Below are positions 8,500 to 17,912 of a stretch of 64,000 nucleotides of DNA, one piece after another. The DNA is from Humibacillus sp. DSM 29435 (GTDB lineage Bacteria > Actinomycetota > Actinomycetes > Actinomycetales > Dermatophilaceae): the NCBI RefSeq assembly GCF_001758225.1, contig NZ_MAST01000012.1, forward strand, positions 124,001 through 188,000, given 5' to 3'. The stretch's first letter is position 1, and every line of letters begins with the position of its first letter. The notes under the pieces are model-generated. The model searched no databases, was not told where the DNA came from, and saw only the letters and a program-made list of their open reading frames with translations. Made by a program: the position numbers and the translations under genes.

Positions 8500-9459
8500 T
8501 CAGGCCGCCTGCGCTCCTGCCACCGCGCACCCGGACCGTCGGCACGGTCGCAATGTCTCCACCCACCCGCGCGTCCGGAAGATGCCACCCAGGTCCAGCG
8601 CGAAGGAGCACGGAGTGACCGCGACATCGGCCCAGTAGCCACGCACCGTGAGTCGTCCACCCTTCGCTGCCTCACGGTCGCGGAGGCCGTCGCGCTGCTG
8701 GGCGCTCCAGCCGGCATGGGCGAGACGTCCGTCGATCTCGACAACGACCTGGACCGTGTCGTATTCGTTGTCGCGCCGCCGCAGGCCTCCGGCCCGAGCC
8801 TGGCGACGCCCCTCCGGCAGACCGTGGGCGCGCTCGACGTCGTTGATATAGCGACGCTCGGCAGCACTCTCGGCGCCCGCTGCCACGTCGGTGAGGGCCT
8901 CAGTCACCAGGACGCGATGGCTCTGGTTCGGCCGACCCGACAACGCGTCCACCAAGGTCTGCTCGCTCGCCAGGCCACGCTGGAGAGCACGAGCCGCGAG
9001 CGAAACGAACCGGTCGACACCGGCGCCCATCGAGAGGTCGAGCACCGTGTGTTCGACGGTCGTGCGATGAGGCCACGCGGAGGGATGCATTCGCTCCGAT
9101 GCCTTGCGGCTGCGCACGACGGTCAGGCCCACCTTCGAGGTGCCACGACGCTGTGCTGGAACCACGACCTCGAGCAGTGCAGGGGGGCTCGGAACCAGGC
9201 CCCAGGCGAAGGCTGCGCTCGCCCCGCGTAGCCCTGACGGCGCGCCGACATAGAGCAGGCCGGCCACGGCTCGCATCTCCCAGTCGTCGCGACCCGGCGT
9301 CGTCAGGTAGACCCCTGGGTGCACCGTCACCCATCGGCCGGTCTTCACGCGCCAGGCGATCGTGTCGTCGGTGATCCCAGCACCGAGGGCCTGGGGCCGG
9401 GAGAAGAGTCCGGCCTGCCCGGCAATCCGGGCCCGTAGGAGACGGTCGAATGGGGCCAT
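8500..9459 (-). CDS. AbiEi-antitoxin-domain / DUF559-like protein
   Basis: 319 aa from the ATG at 9459. The N-terminus (ARIAGQAGLFSRPQAL, DDTIAWRVKTGRWVTVHPGVY) resembles the winged-helix AbiEi-type domain common in actinobacterial proteins. The C-terminal part (VVVEIDGRLAHAGWSAQQRD) has the E-x-D/RD pattern of the DUF559 Vsr-like nuclease fold. Role is unknown; the family is widespread and usually solitary. No partner toxin lies next to it, so a toxin-antitoxin function is not supported. The longer ORF from 9594 lacks family-like residues. CATGAT lies 6 nt before the chosen ATG and may be a weak leaderless -10. thyA follows downstream on the same strand. Confidence 0.7.
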   Translation of the reverse strand: MAPFDRLLRARIAGQAGLFSRPQALGAGITDDTIAWRVKTGRWVTVHPGVYLTTPGRDDWEMRAVAGLLYVGAPSGLRGASAAFAWGLVPSPPALLEVVVPAQRRGTSKVGLTVVRSRKASERMHPSAWPHRTTVEHTVLDLSMGAGVDRFVSLAARALQRGLASEQTLVDALSGRPNQSHRVLVTEALTDVAAGAESAAERRYINDVERAHGLPEGRRQARAGGLRRRDNEYDTVQVVVEIDGRLAHAGWSAQQRDGLRDREAAKGGRLTVRGYWADVAVTPCSFALDLGGIFRTRGWVETLRPCRRSGCAVAGAQAA

Positions 9460-9607
9460 AGGCCCATCATGAAACTCCGAGGGCCTGGCAGTTCGGCGCC
9501 ATCCACAGGATCCTGCACCGGTAAGTCCCGCGTGGGCGGTGACCTGGGCCCCGACCCGGACATCCGCACACGGGAGACAGACGGAGGGCGGCATCCGGTC
9601 GAACCGG

Positions 9608-10735
9608 TCAGGCGTCGTAGTCGAGGCTGACCTCGTCGGTGACCGGGTGGCTCTGGCAGGCGAGCACGATGCCGGCCGCGACCTCCTCCGGCTCGAGCGC
9701 GTAGTTGCGGTCCATTGTCACCTCGCCCGAGACGAGCCGGGCCCGGCAGGTGCCGCACACCCCGTTGGTGCACGAGAAGGGCGCGTCAGGCCGCATCCGC
9801 AGCGTGGCATCGAGAATCGACTCCTGCTTCGAGGGCATCGGGATCACCGTGGTTCGCCCGTCGAGGTTGACCGTGACGGTCGCCTCGGGCGGCGCCAAGT
9901 CGTCGATGACCACCGGGCGTCGCGGCGCCGTGCCGTCGTCGACGTGGAAGATCTCGTGGTGGAGGTGGCGCGGGTCGGCGCCTCGCTCGGTGAGCAGGGC
10001 CTCGGCGCCCGTGACCATGCCGAACGGCCCACAGAGATACCACTCGTCGACCTGGTCGACCGGCACGAGCGCCGCGAAGATCGCCTCGAGCCGGTCGCGG
10101 TCGAGTCGACCGTGGAACAGCTCGACGTCAGGGGCCTCGCGCGACAGCACATTGATGAGCTGGAAGCGGCCCGGGAAACGGTTCTTGAGGTCTTCGAGCT
10201 CTTCGAGGAACATGATCGAGCTGGTGCGGCGGTTGCCGAAGAGCAGCGTCGCGCGCGAGCCCGGCTCCTGCTCGAGGGCCGTGGTCAACAACGAGATCAC
10301 CGGGGTGATGCCCGAGCCTGCGGCGATGGCGACGTGATGACGGATGCTGTCAGGCTGCGTGGGGCAGGTGAAGGAACCGAGCGGCGTCATCACGTCGGCC
10401 ACATCACCCGGCTGGACGACGTCGTTGAACCAGTTGGACATCCGGCCACCGGGAACCCGTGCGACCGCCACCCGCCGCGTGTTGCTGCGGCCTTTCGCAG
10501 CGACCGACTGGCAGATGGAGTACGACTGGCGCACGTCGTCGCCGTCGATGGTGGCCCGCACGGTGAGGTGCTGCCCCGGCTGGAAGGCGAACTCGCCGGT
10601 GAGCTCGTTGGGCACCGCGAAGGTGACGGCCACGGACTCGTCGGTCAGCCGTTCGACCTCGACGACGTTCAACTCGTGGAAGCGGGCGCGATGCCTGGCC
10701 GGCGAGTCTGTCTGCCCGTCAAGGGTGTCGGTCAT
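9608..10735 (-). CDS. paaE: Phenylacetyl-CoA epoxidase reductase subunit PaaE
   Basis: 375 aa. Passes electrons from NADPH through FAD and a [2Fe-2S] centre to the diiron oxygenase of the PaaABCE complex. Domain order: ferredoxin-reductase barrel (FQPGQHLTVRA, RQSYSICQS), NAD(P) domain (GSGITPVISLL, WYLCGPFGMV), and a C-terminal plant-type ferredoxin with Cys322, 327, 330 and 360 (CTNGVCGTC and LACQS). Last gene of paaABCDE, 15 nt after paaD. Confidence 0.95.
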   Translation of the reverse strand: MTDTLDGQTDSPARHRARFHELNVVEVERLTDESVAVTFAVPNELTGEFAFQPGQHLTVRATIDGDDVRQSYSICQSVAAKGRSNTRRVAVARVPGGRMSNWFNDVVQPGDVADVMTPLGSFTCPTQPDSIRHHVAIAAGSGITPVISLLTTALEQEPGSRATLLFGNRRTSSIMFLEELEDLKNRFPGRFQLINVLSREAPDVELFHGRLDRDRLEAIFAALVPVDQVDEWYLCGPFGMVTGAEALLTERGADPRHLHHEIFHVDDGTAPRRPVVIDDLAPPEATVTVNLDGRTTVIPMPSKQESILDATLRMRPDAPFSCTNGVCGTCRARLVSGEVTMDRNYALEPEEVAAGIVLACQSHPVTDEVSLDYDA

Positions 10736-10750
10736 TGGGGCGTCACCATC

Positions 10751-11257
10751 TCAGATCGCCTTGAACTCGTCGAAGGGCTCGCGGCACGACTCGCACCGGC
10801 GCAGGGCCTTGCACGCGGTCGACCCGAAGTGCGCGATCTCGGTGGTGTCGTCGGAGCCGCAGCTCGGGCAGGTGACGACCCGCTTCTGCAGCGACACGGC
10901 GACCGGGCCGGTGTGCCCGTGCGTCACGGGACCGGGCGGCGCGATACCGAACCGGCGCAGTGCCTCCTTGCCCTCGTCGCTCATCCAGTCGGTCGTCCAC
11001 GCCGGCGACAGCCGCGTCAGCACGTCGGCGGCGTATCCCCGGCGGTCGGCCTCGAACACGATGCGCGAGGTGATGGCCTCCATGGCCGGGCAACCCGAGT
11101 ACGTCGGGGTGATCGTGACGACCACCCGGTGGTCTGCCTCGTCGACCTCTATCGACCGCAGGATGCCGAGGTCGGCGATCGAGATCACCGGCACCTCCGG
11201 GTCAGGAATACGCGAGATGGCTTCTACCACAGACAGATCGGTGATCACGGCACTCAC
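10751..11257 (-). CDS. paaD: Phenylacetyl-CoA epoxidase subunit PaaD
   Basis: 168 aa MIP18/DUF59-type protein thought to help assemble metal centres of the epoxidase. The N-terminal domain has ISRIPDPEVPVISIADLG and TYSGCPAMEAI; the C-terminus has a Cys-rich Zn-ribbon-like tail (CPSC, ACKALRRCESC). Its start overlaps the paaC stop by four bases, so it is translationally coupled in the paa operon. Confidence 0.94.
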   Translation of the reverse strand: MSAVITDLSVVEAISRIPDPEVPVISIADLGILRSIEVDEADHRVVVTITPTYSGCPAMEAITSRIVFEADRRGYAADVLTRLSPAWTTDWMSDEGKEALRRFGIAPPGPVTHGHTGPVAVSLQKRVVTCPSCGSDDTTEIAHFGSTACKALRRCESCREPFDEFKAI

Positions 11258-12009
11258 CAGGTGGCGCCGGGGTGCGATCGGGCGATGTGCTGCAGCTCAG
11301 CCAGCAGGTAGCCCATCGGGCGCGAGTGGATGCCGTCACGCCCACCCCGCGAGCGCCACGCCGGCGGGTCGGGCATGGTCAGGGTGGCCTGCGACACCGT
11401 CAGCTCGACGACGTGCTGGACCGCGGGGCGCAATGAGGCCGGCGAGTGCACGCCGACGCTGCCTTCACGGACGGCGGCCACCGAGACCGGGTCGTCGTCG
11501 AACAGCTCGTCGACGTAGGGCGCCACCCAGTCGAGCGCCGCCTGCATCCGACGGTGCGACTCGTCGGTGCCGTCGCCGAGACGCACGACCCACTGCTGGG
11601 CATGGTCGAGGTGGTATCGCACCTCCTTGACCGCCTTCTGCCCCACGCCCCGCACCACCTCGTCGGTGGCGCCGCTGAGCGAGCGGTGCAGCTCGACCTG
11701 GTAGGCCGAGAACCAGAGCAGCCGGGCCATCTCCTGGGCGAAGTCGCCGCGCTCCTGCTCCACCAGATGGACGTTGCGAAACTCCCGCTCGTAGCGAAGC
11801 ATGGCGAAGTCGTCCTCACCCCGGCCCGTGCCGTCGAGCTCTCCGACGTGAGGGTAGAGGGCTCGAGCCTGCCCCAGCAGGTCGAGCGCGATGTTGCCGA
11901 GGGCCATGTCCTCCTCGATCTGGGGGGCGTTGGTCATCCACTCCCCCAACCGTTGGGCGTAGATCAGCGCGTCGTCAGCCAGTCCGAGCAGGTACGTGGC
12001 AGAAGCCAT
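11254..12009 (-). CDS. paaC: Phenylacetyl-CoA epoxidase structural subunit PaaC
   Basis: 251 aa ferritin-like helical subunit that pairs with PaaA without carrying the catalytic diiron site itself. Family marks: YLLGLADDALIYAQRLGEWM, ALDLLGQARALY, EEDMALGNIALD, FAMLRYEREFRN and a late ELQHIARSHPGA. Normal length. The ATG at 12009 overlaps the paaB stop and its own stop overlaps the paaD start. Confidence 0.94.
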   Translation of the reverse strand: MASATYLLGLADDALIYAQRLGEWMTNAPQIEEDMALGNIALDLLGQARALYPHVGELDGTGRGEDDFAMLRYEREFRNVHLVEQERGDFAQEMARLLWFSAYQVELHRSLSGATDEVVRGVGQKAVKEVRYHLDHAQQWVVRLGDGTDESHRRMQAALDWVAPYVDELFDDDPVSVAAVREGSVGVHSPASLRPAVQHVVELTVSQATLTMPDPPAWRSRGGRDGIHSRPMGYLLAELQHIARSHPGATW

Positions 12010-12347
12010 TACAGGTACTCCACGTCGTCGGGCACGTCATAGAAGGTGGGATGCCGGTAGATCTTGTCGGCTGCCGGGTCGAAGAAGGAGTCCTTCTCGT
12101 CGGGGCTGCTCGCGGTGATGTCGTCGGCGCGCACCACCCAGAGCGACACGCCCTCCTGCCGCCGCGTGTAGACGTCCCGTCCGTTACGCAGGGCCATCTC
12201 GGCGTCGGGGGCGTGCAGCGAGCCGACGTGCACGTGCGACAGCCCCCGCTTGCCGCGCACGAACACCTCCCAGAGCGGCCAGCTCCTCTCCGCGGGGGTC
12301 GTCGGCGTCGGCGAACCGTCGGAGATGCGGGTCGAGCCTTCGCTCAC
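12009..12347 (-). CDS. paaB: Phenylacetyl-CoA epoxidase subunit PaaB
   Basis: 112 aa small subunit that bridges the PaaAC heterodimers. Marks: [46 protein letters not shown] and the C-terminal [17 protein letters not shown]. The GTG at 12347 is chosen because it overlaps the paaA TGA (GTGA); a longer reading from 12413 would run through paaA in another frame and adds non-family residues. Confidence 0.93.
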   Translation of the reverse strand: MSEGSTRISDGSPTPTTPAERSWPLWEVFVRGKRGLSHVHVGSLHAPDAEMALRNGRDVYTRRQEGVSLWVVRADDITASSPDEKDSFFDPAADKIYRHPTFYDVPDDVEYL

Positions 12348-13426
12348 GCAGCACTCTCCCGCGCCCGGGTCTGCGCCTTGGCGGCGTGGGCGTTCGCTGC
12401 CTCGCGCACCCACGCACCGTCGTCGTGGGCCCTACGCCGGTGGGCGATGCGCTCGGCGTTGCACGGACCGTCGCCGCGCAGCACCCGCCAGAACTCGTCC
12501 CAGTCGACCTGGCCGAAGTCCCAGTGACCGCGCTCCTCGTTCCAGCGCAGGTCGGGGTCGGGCAGGGTCAGGCCGAGCTTCTGAGCCTGCGGCACCGTCA
12601 TGTCGACGAACTTCTGACGCAGCTCGTCGTTGGCGAACCGCTTGATGCCCCAGGCCATCGACTGTTCGGTGTGGCTGCCCGATGTCGGTCCGGCGGCCGC
12701 GTCACCGGTGTCGGGTGGGCCGAACATGGCCAGTGCGGGCCACCACCAGCGGTTCGCCGCATCCTGGGCCATGGCCTGCTGGCTCTCGGTGCCACGCATC
12801 AGGGTCCAGAGGATCTCGAAGCCCTGTCGCTGGTGGAAGCTCTCCTCCTTGCAGACCCGGATCATGGCCCGGGCGTACGGCCCGTAGGAGCACCGACAGA
12901 GGGGCACCTGGTTCATGATGGCGGCCCCGTCGACGAGCCAGCCGATGGCGCCGTTGTCGGCCCAGGTCAGGGTGGGGTAGTTGAAGATCGAGGAGTATCG
13001 CTGCTTGCCGTCGTGGAGCCGCTCGAGCAGCTCCTGACGGTCGATGCCGAGAGTCTCGGCGGCCGAATAGAGGTAGAGGCCGTGGCCGGCTTCGTCCTGC
13101 ACCTTGGCGATCAGGATCGCCTTGCGGCGCAACGACGGCGCCCGGGTGATCCAGTTCCCCTCGGGCTGCATGCCGATGATCTCGGAGTGCGCGTGCTGGG
13201 CGATCTGACGGATCAGCGTCTGGCGGTACTTCTCGGGCATCGCGTCGCGCGGCTCGATGCGCTGGTCGGCGGCGATGAGCGCGTCGAAGGCGGCGAGGTC
13301 GGTCGCCGCCTGCTCACGTCGGCCGGCCGGCGACAGGCTCGCAACCCCGTCGTCGGTGCCCTCGGCCGCCGCCTGTTCGGCGGCGTTGAGGGGCTCGTTC
13401 GGGTCGATGACGTCGTTGCCATACAT
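12344..13426 (-). CDS. paaA: Phenylacetyl-CoA epoxidase catalytic subunit PaaA
   Basis: 360 aa diiron oxygenase subunit that epoxidises the phenylacetyl-CoA ring, the entry to aerobic hybrid phenylacetate degradation. Conserved helices: [20 protein letters not shown] (Glu/His ligand region), [20 protein letters not shown] (ExxH ligand) and [14 protein letters not shown] (second ExxH). The start at 13426 is set by the leaderless -10 CATACT six nt upstream; the longer ORF to 14167 overlaps the divergent acetyltransferase gene. First gene of paaABCDE. No paaK, paaG, paaZ or regulator lies next to it. Confidence 0.95.
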   Translation of the reverse strand: MYGNDVIDPNEPLNAAEQAAAEGTDDGVASLSPAGRREQAATDLAAFDALIAADQRIEPRDAMPEKYRQTLIRQIAQHAHSEIIGMQPEGNWITRAPSLRRKAILIAKVQDEAGHGLYLYSAAETLGIDRQELLERLHDGKQRYSSIFNYPTLTWADNGAIGWLVDGAAIMNQVPLCRCSYGPYARAMIRVCKEESFHQRQGFEILWTLMRGTESQQAMAQDAANRWWWPALAMFGPPDTGDAAAGPTSGSHTEQSMAWGIKRFANDELRQKFVDMTVPQAQKLGLTLPDPDLRWNEERGHWDFGQVDWDEFWRVLRGDGPCNAERIAHRRRAHDDGAWVREAANAHAAKAQTRARESAA

Positions 13427-13438
13427 ACGTCCAGTATG
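13424..13438 (-). promoter_or_regulatory. Operator-like palindrome over the paaA -10 and start codon
   Basis: CATAC/GTATG arms separated by TGGAC. On the minus strand the left arm forms the -10 (CATACT) and the right arm ends in the paaA ATG. A dimeric repressor bound here would block both transcription and the leaderless start. Which regulator binds is not known. Confidence 0.55.
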
Positions 13439-13522
13439 CGAGATGACCCCGCTTCCGGGCAAAGTGCGGGGCACCACCCCCGGCACGGTGGCTGCCTGAC
13501 GCGCGCCTGAGAGGATGCCGGG

Positions 13523-14161
13523 GTGGATACCTCGGCCAGCGCACCCGACCATCAGCACGCCCACGACCACTCGCATGCCCACGACCACCAGCACGCGACG
13601 TCTCAGGGCGAGGCAGCCCCCCCGGTGGCCGACGCGAGTGTGCGCATCGCCCGCGTGAGCGACGCACCGGCGGTAGGCCTCGTGCAGGCGGTGGTGTGGC
13701 GTGAGGCGTATGCCGCTCACCTCCCCGCCGAGGTCGTCGACCAGTTCGAGCCCCGCGGGTTCACCAACGCGTGGCGCAGCTCGCTGCAGAGCCCGCCCTC
13801 GCGCGACCACATCCTGCTCGTGGCCTGCGCCGGAGAGCAGGTCGTCGGCTTCGCCGCAGTGGCGCCCTCGGTCGACCCCGACCTGGCCGACGACGGGGCC
13901 GAGCTGCTCGTGCTCGGCGTGCACCCCGAGGCGCGGCGTCAGGGTCATGGGTCTCGCCTGCTCAACGCCGTCGTCGACACGGCGCGCGGCCGCGGGCGCG
14001 TATCGCTGGCCGTCTGGATCCTGGCGGACGCCGAAGAGGTGCGTGCCTTCCTTCACTCGGCCGGCCTCGAGAGCGACGGCGCCCAGCGCGAGCGGGTGGT
14101 GTCGAACGAGGGTGCCACCGTGTGGGAGGTGCGCCTCGGTGCCTCGGTGACGCAGGAGTGA
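13523..14161 (+). CDS. GNAT family N-acetyltransferase with His-rich N-terminus
   Basis: 212 aa from GTG at 13523 (GAGG about 8 nt upstream). The first 25 residues contain [15 protein letters not shown], nine His in a short run resembling metal-binding tails of metal transporters and chaperones. Residues 40-205 form a GNAT domain: [15 protein letters not shown], a beta-4 block [20 protein letters not shown] with the acetyl-CoA Q/R-x2-G-x-G/A loop, and [19 protein letters not shown]. Acceptor substrate unknown. The stop overlaps the azlC GTG (GTGA), so it is co-translated with the azlCD exporter. Divergent from paaA. Confidence 0.83.
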   Translation: MDTSASAPDHQHAHDHSHAHDHQHATSQGEAAPPVADASVRIARVSDAPAVGLVQAVVWREAYAAHLPAEVVDQFEPRGFTNAWRSSLQSPPSRDHILLVACAGEQVVGFAAVAPSVDPDLADDGAELLVLGVHPEARRQGHGSRLLNAVVDTARGRGRVSLAVWILADAEEVRAFLHSAGLESDGAQRERVVSNEGATVWEVRLGASVTQE

Positions 14162-14904
14162 GTGCAACTCCCGCGGGCTCGAGCCACCGCGGGCCGGCTC
14201 GTCTCGATCCGGCCACGCGCCGTCGCGTGCTTCGACAGGGACTGTCGGTCGGCGTCGCCACCGGGGCCTACGGCATCAGCTTCGGCGCCCTCGCCGTGGC
14301 TGCGGGCCTCGACGTCTGGCAGGCCTGCGCCCTGTCACTGCTCATGTTCACCGGCGGCTCCCAGTTCGCGTTCGTCGGCATCATCGCCGCCGGCGGCCTC
14401 GCCTCCGCCGCCTCGGCCATCGCGGCCGCCTCCATGCTGGGCCTGCGCAATGCTCTCTACGCCCTCGAGCTCACCCCGCTGCTGGGCGTGCGTGGCCCGC
14501 GGCGCGTCGCAGCGGCCCATCTGACCATCGACGAGTCGATGGCCGTCGCCGTGACCCAGGACGACGTGCCGGCCTCGCGGTTGGGCTTCTGGGTGACCGG
14601 TATCAGCGTCTTCGTGCTCTGGAACCTCACGACGTTCGTCGGCGCGCTGGTCGGCAATGCGATCGGCGACCCTCGCACCTACGGGCTGGACGCTGCTGCG
14701 TGCGCCGCCTTCATCGCGTTGCTGTGGCCGCGGCTCCGCAGTCGTGACAGCGTCGCGATCGCTGTCGTAGGCGGTGTCGTGGCCACCCTGCTGACGCCCA
14801 CCCTGCCTCCCGGCATCCCGGTCGTGGTGGCTGCGGCCGCTGCCCTGCTGGCGTGGCGTGAGCCGCGGGTGAACGGTGACGAGCCGATCGGTGCGAGGTC
14901 ATGA
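14158..14904 (+). CDS. azlC: AzlC-type branched-chain amino acid exporter, large subunit
   Basis: 248 aa, about six to seven membrane helices. With AzlD it forms a small-molecule (branched-chain amino acid type) exporter. AzlC hallmarks: [66 protein letters not shown] and the C-terminal IALLWPRL. The GTG at 14158 overlaps the preceding acetyltransferase stop, and its own stop overlaps the azlD ATG (ATGA). Confidence 0.9.
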   Translation: MSATPAGSSHRGPARLDPATRRRVLRQGLSVGVATGAYGISFGALAVAAGLDVWQACALSLLMFTGGSQFAFVGIIAAGGLASAASAIAAASMLGLRNALYALELTPLLGVRGPRRVAAAHLTIDESMAVAVTQDDVPASRLGFWVTGISVFVLWNLTTFVGALVGNAIGDPRTYGLDAAACAAFIALLWPRLRSRDSVAIAVVGGVVATLLTPTLPPGIPVVVAAAAALLAWREPRVNGDEPIGARS

Positions 14905-15215
14905 ACCTCTGGGGCGCCATCATCGTCGCGGCCGTCATCGCCTTTGCCACCAAGCTCGCCGGGCATCTCATCCCGGCACACCTGCTCTCGGGACGGAGCA
15001 CCAGGCGCGTCATGGGCGCCATGCCGGTGGCCCTGCTGGCGGCCCTCGTCGCGACCCAGACGTTCACCGGCCCCTCCGGCACCCTCGTGGTCGATGCTCG
15101 GCTGGCGGCGGTGGGCGTGGCGGTACTCGCCCTGCTGCTCCGAGCCCCCTTCATCGTCGTCGTCGTGGCCGGCGCGGCGACAGCCGCCGGGTTGCGCTGG
15201 CTCGGGTGGGGGTGA
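14901..15215 (+). CDS. azlD: AzlD-type exporter, small subunit
   Basis: 104 aa, four predicted membrane helices. Small partner of AzlC; family features are AVIAFATKLAGHLIPAHLL, MPVALLAALVATQTF and LRAPFIVVVVAGAATAAGLR. Start ATG overlaps the azlC stop. A weak hairpin (ATGCGG...CCGCAT, about 15218-15247) lies between it and the convergent ROK gene. Confidence 0.9.
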   Translation: MNLWGAIIVAAVIAFATKLAGHLIPAHLLSGRSTRRVMGAMPVALLAALVATQTFTGPSGTLVVDARLAAVGVAVLALLLRAPFIVVVVAGAATAAGLRWLGWG

Positions 15216-15271
15216 GAATGCGGTGAGCCCACAGGGCTTCTCCGCATCTCGCCGCAGGCACCGGGCCCGAC

Positions 15272-16543
15272 TCAGCTCGTGGCGCGTATCGCCTTGATGT
15301 TCGATTCGGCGGCGTTCGGCGTCGCGACGGCCAGCAGAGCCTCGATGGTGCGGACCGGGTGGTCGAGAACGTCGGCGAAGGCGACCTCCGCGGCTCCGAT
15401 CAGCTGGGCGTCCGAACCGAGCTCGGAACGCACCAGGGTCGCCTGCTCGCGGATCGGGCCGAGGGCCCGCGCAACAGCAGCGTGCAGGGTCGGCTCCATG
15501 GTGGGAAAGAGAGACCCGAACGACCCCCCCAGCACGACCGTGTCGGGGTTGAAGATGTTCATCAGCGTCGCGAGCCCCAGCCCGACGATCTCCCCGGTCT
15601 TTCGCACGCCCGAGAGCGCCCGACGGCTACCGGTGGCGACGTCGGCGATGACGTCCTCGATGTCAGAGTCGTGGGGGTTGCGGCCGAACGCGCGAATGAT
15701 GGCCGAGTCACCCGTCTCGGCCTCCCAGCACCCCCTGGCACCACACGCACAGTGGCGACCTTCGGGGCGCACGACGATATGGCCGAGCTCGCCGGCGTAG
15801 CCACCTGCGCCCTTGAGCAGCTCACCATCGACGATGACTCCTCCCCCGATGCCGTCCTGACCACGGATGTAGAGCACGTCGCGAGAACCTCGAGCCGCCC
15901 CGCGCAGGTACTCGGCGACGGCCCCCAGGTCACCGTCGTTGCCCGCGGCGACGGGGAGCTCATGGCCCAGGGCGGCAGCGAGCATGACAACCAGTGGTGC
16001 CTCGTACCATCCGAGCGACGGAGACCGTCGTACCAGACCGTCGGGTTGCCGCACGCTCGCCGGGACCGACACCACGACGCCGAGGCAGAGCGAGCCGGGG
16101 GCGGCTTTCGCCCGCATCTCGCGGACGAGCATCGCGAGGTGGTCGACGACCCCAGCCACGTCCTGGACCGGCCCCTGATGCAGCCGACGACGCACCTGAA
16201 GCAGGTAGCCGCCGAGACCGACGCGAGCAGCAGCCACCTCGCCCGCTGTGATGTCGAAGGCGAGCACGTACACCGACTGGCTCACCGGCTCGACGACGTT
16301 GGAGGGTCGGCCTTTGCCGACGACCTCACCGCGACGTTCGCGGATCAGCCCGAGACGCACCAGCTCGGCCGTGAGGGCACCCACGGTGCTCCGGTTGAGC
16401 CCCGTGGCCGCCACGATCTCCGATCGGGTCTTGGCCCCACCGAAGTGCACCAGCCGCAGCACCGTCGAGACGTTGGCCCGACGAACCTCGTCCTGACCGG
16501 ACGTCTCGGCTCGGCGTTTCGCGTCGTCTGTTCCGAGTCGCAT
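15272..16543 (-). CDS. ROK family transcriptional repressor (XylR/NagC-like)
   Basis: 423 aa. An N-terminal winged helix (VLRLVHFGGAKTRSEIVAATGLN; STVGALTAELVRLGLI) is joined to a ROK sugar-binding domain with the ROK zinc motif GRHCACGARGCWE, the preceding GGYAGELGHIVV and a sugar/ATP-site-like LGVVVSVPASV. Probably a repressor released by a sugar. It is the last gene of the sugar ABC cluster on the same strand, 100 nt after the permease. A perfect inverted repeat over the promoter of the binding-protein gene at 20.1 kb is the probable target. Confidence 0.9.
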   Translation of the reverse strand: MRLGTDDAKRRAETSGQDEVRRANVSTVLRLVHFGGAKTRSEIVAATGLNRSTVGALTAELVRLGLIRERRGEVVGKGRPSNVVEPVSQSVYVLAFDITAGEVAAARVGLGGYLLQVRRRLHQGPVQDVAGVVDHLAMLVREMRAKAAPGSLCLGVVVSVPASVRQPDGLVRRSPSLGWYEAPLVVMLAAALGHELPVAAGNDGDLGAVAEYLRGAARGSRDVLYIRGQDGIGGGVIVDGELLKGAGGYAGELGHIVVRPEGRHCACGARGCWEAETGDSAIIRAFGRNPHDSDIEDVIADVATGSRRALSGVRKTGEIVGLGLATLMNIFNPDTVVLGGSFGSLFPTMEPTLHAAVARALGPIREQATLVRSELGSDAQLIGAAEVAFADVLDHPVRTIEALLAVATPNAAESNIKAIRATS

Positions 16544-16643
16544 CTCATCCCACCGTCCCGACCACCGAGCTTCCCCTGCCGGTCACCCCCGTCACCACGC
16601 GCCCGGGGGGCGCCGACGCGGCATCCGAGTCAACCTACAGCGG

Positions 16644-17912
16644 TTACCTCGCGCCGCGCAGACGGCCACGAGAGAGCGCGTCCACACCGGCGGCGAGCAC
16701 CAGTACGGCTCCGGTGACGACATACTTCACGCCGGCCGAGTAGCCGAGCAGGCCCATCCCGTTGTCGATGACGGCGATGACAGCGGCCCCGATGAGGGCG
16801 TCGACGACACGACCCTTGCCGCCGAACAGGGAGGTTCCCCCGATGACGGCGGCGCCGACGGCGTAGAGCAGCACGTTGGAGCCGCCGGCGTTCGGGTCGA
16901 CCGAGGTGGCCCTCGAGGCACCGAAGATCCCTGCGAACGCGGCCAGCGTCGAGCAGATGACGAAGCAGGTGACCCGCACCCGGGCCACGTTGATGCCGGC
17001 TCGTCGAGTCGCCTCCGCGTTGCCGCCGACCGCGTAGACGTGGCGACCGAACGCCGTTCCGTCGAGCAGGAACGTCAGACCGAGAGCCAGCACGACGATG
17101 ATGGGGATGACGATGGGGATCCCGGAGATCGACGTGCGGCTCGGGTTGAGGCTGCGCTCCTGGTTGAGCACGAAGGTCAGTGCGAGCACGAGCAGAACGA
17201 CAGCACCGAGCCGGATGGCGAGGGAGGCCAGGGGCAGCACGAGCAGCCCGTTGCTGCGTCGCATGCGCCAGCGGCGCAGGCTCAGCCCGACGTAGACCGC
17301 CAGCGCGGCGACCGCGATGACCCATCCGAGCCACGGCACGATGTTCTGGTTCTCGATGGCCAGTACGGCCTTGTTGGTGATGGAGATGTTGCCGCCGTTG
17401 CCGATGATGAGCAGCACGACGCCCTGGAACGCCAGGAAGGCGGCCAGGGTCGCGATGAAGGAGGGAATGCCGACCTTGGCGACGAGCAGCCCGAGGATCA
17501 GCCCGATGCCCACGCCGGTGAGCAGCGCGGCCGGTAGGGCCGCGACCAGCGGCCACTGCTTGTTGGTGAGCGTCACCGCCAGCACGGCTCCGCACACTCC
17601 CGACGCGAACCCCGCGGACAGGTCGATCTCACCGAGGAGCAGCACGAACACCAGCCCCATGCCGATCGTCGCGACGACAGCACCTTGCTGGAAGAGGTTG
17701 GCAATGTTGAGGAAGGAGGTGAACGTTCCGGGCTTGAGCACCACGAACACGGCCGAGAGGATGAGGAAAGCGAGGATAGCCGGCAGGGTTCCCATGTCGC
17801 CGCCGCGAATCTTGCTGAGGTAGCCCTGAACGTTCTCGCCGAACGTGGGTTGTTCGACCGCCCCGGCCAGCGGTGAGGGGCTCGAGGCGGGGGGAAGCGT
17901 GGAGGTGCTCAT
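16644..17912 (-). CDS. Sugar ABC transporter permease, XylH-like
   Basis: 422 aa with roughly eleven hydrophobic helices, the size of xylose-type permeases and larger than the ~330 aa RbsC type. Marks: FTSFLNIANLFQQGAVVATIGMGLVFVLLLGEIDLSAGF (a family signature), VAKVGIPSFIATLAAFLAFQG, IPIVIPIIVVLALGLTFLLDGTAFGRHVYAVGGN, EATRRAGINV and YAVGAAVIGGTSLFGGKG. The start overlaps the ATPase stop (ATGA). Substrate is inferred to be a pentose or similar monosaccharide. Confidence 0.92.
   Translation of the reverse strand: MSTSTLPPASSPSPLAGAVEQPTFGENVQGYLSKIRGGDMGTLPAILAFLILSAVFVVLKPGTFTSFLNIANLFQQGAVVATIGMGLVFVLLLGEIDLSAGFASGVCGAVLAVTLTNKQWPLVAALPAALLTGVGIGLILGLLVAKVGIPSFIATLAAFLAFQGVVLLIIGNGGNISITNKAVLAIENQNIVPWLGWVIAVAALAVYVGLSLRRWRMRRSNGLLVLPLASLAIRLGAVVLLVLALTFVLNQERSLNPSRTSISGIPIVIPIIVVLALGLTFLLDGTAFGRHVYAVGGNAEATRRAGINVARVRVTCFVICSTLAAFAGIFGASRATSVDPNAGGSNVLLYAVGAAVIGGTSLFGGKGRVVDALIGAAVIAVIDNGMGLLGYSAGVKYVVTGAVLVLAAGVDALSRGRLRGAR

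Noticed and set aside
8500-9459. Complete abortive-infection (AbiE) system
   Set aside because: Only the AbiEi-like domain is present, fused to a nuclease-like domain; no AbiEii partner lies beside it.
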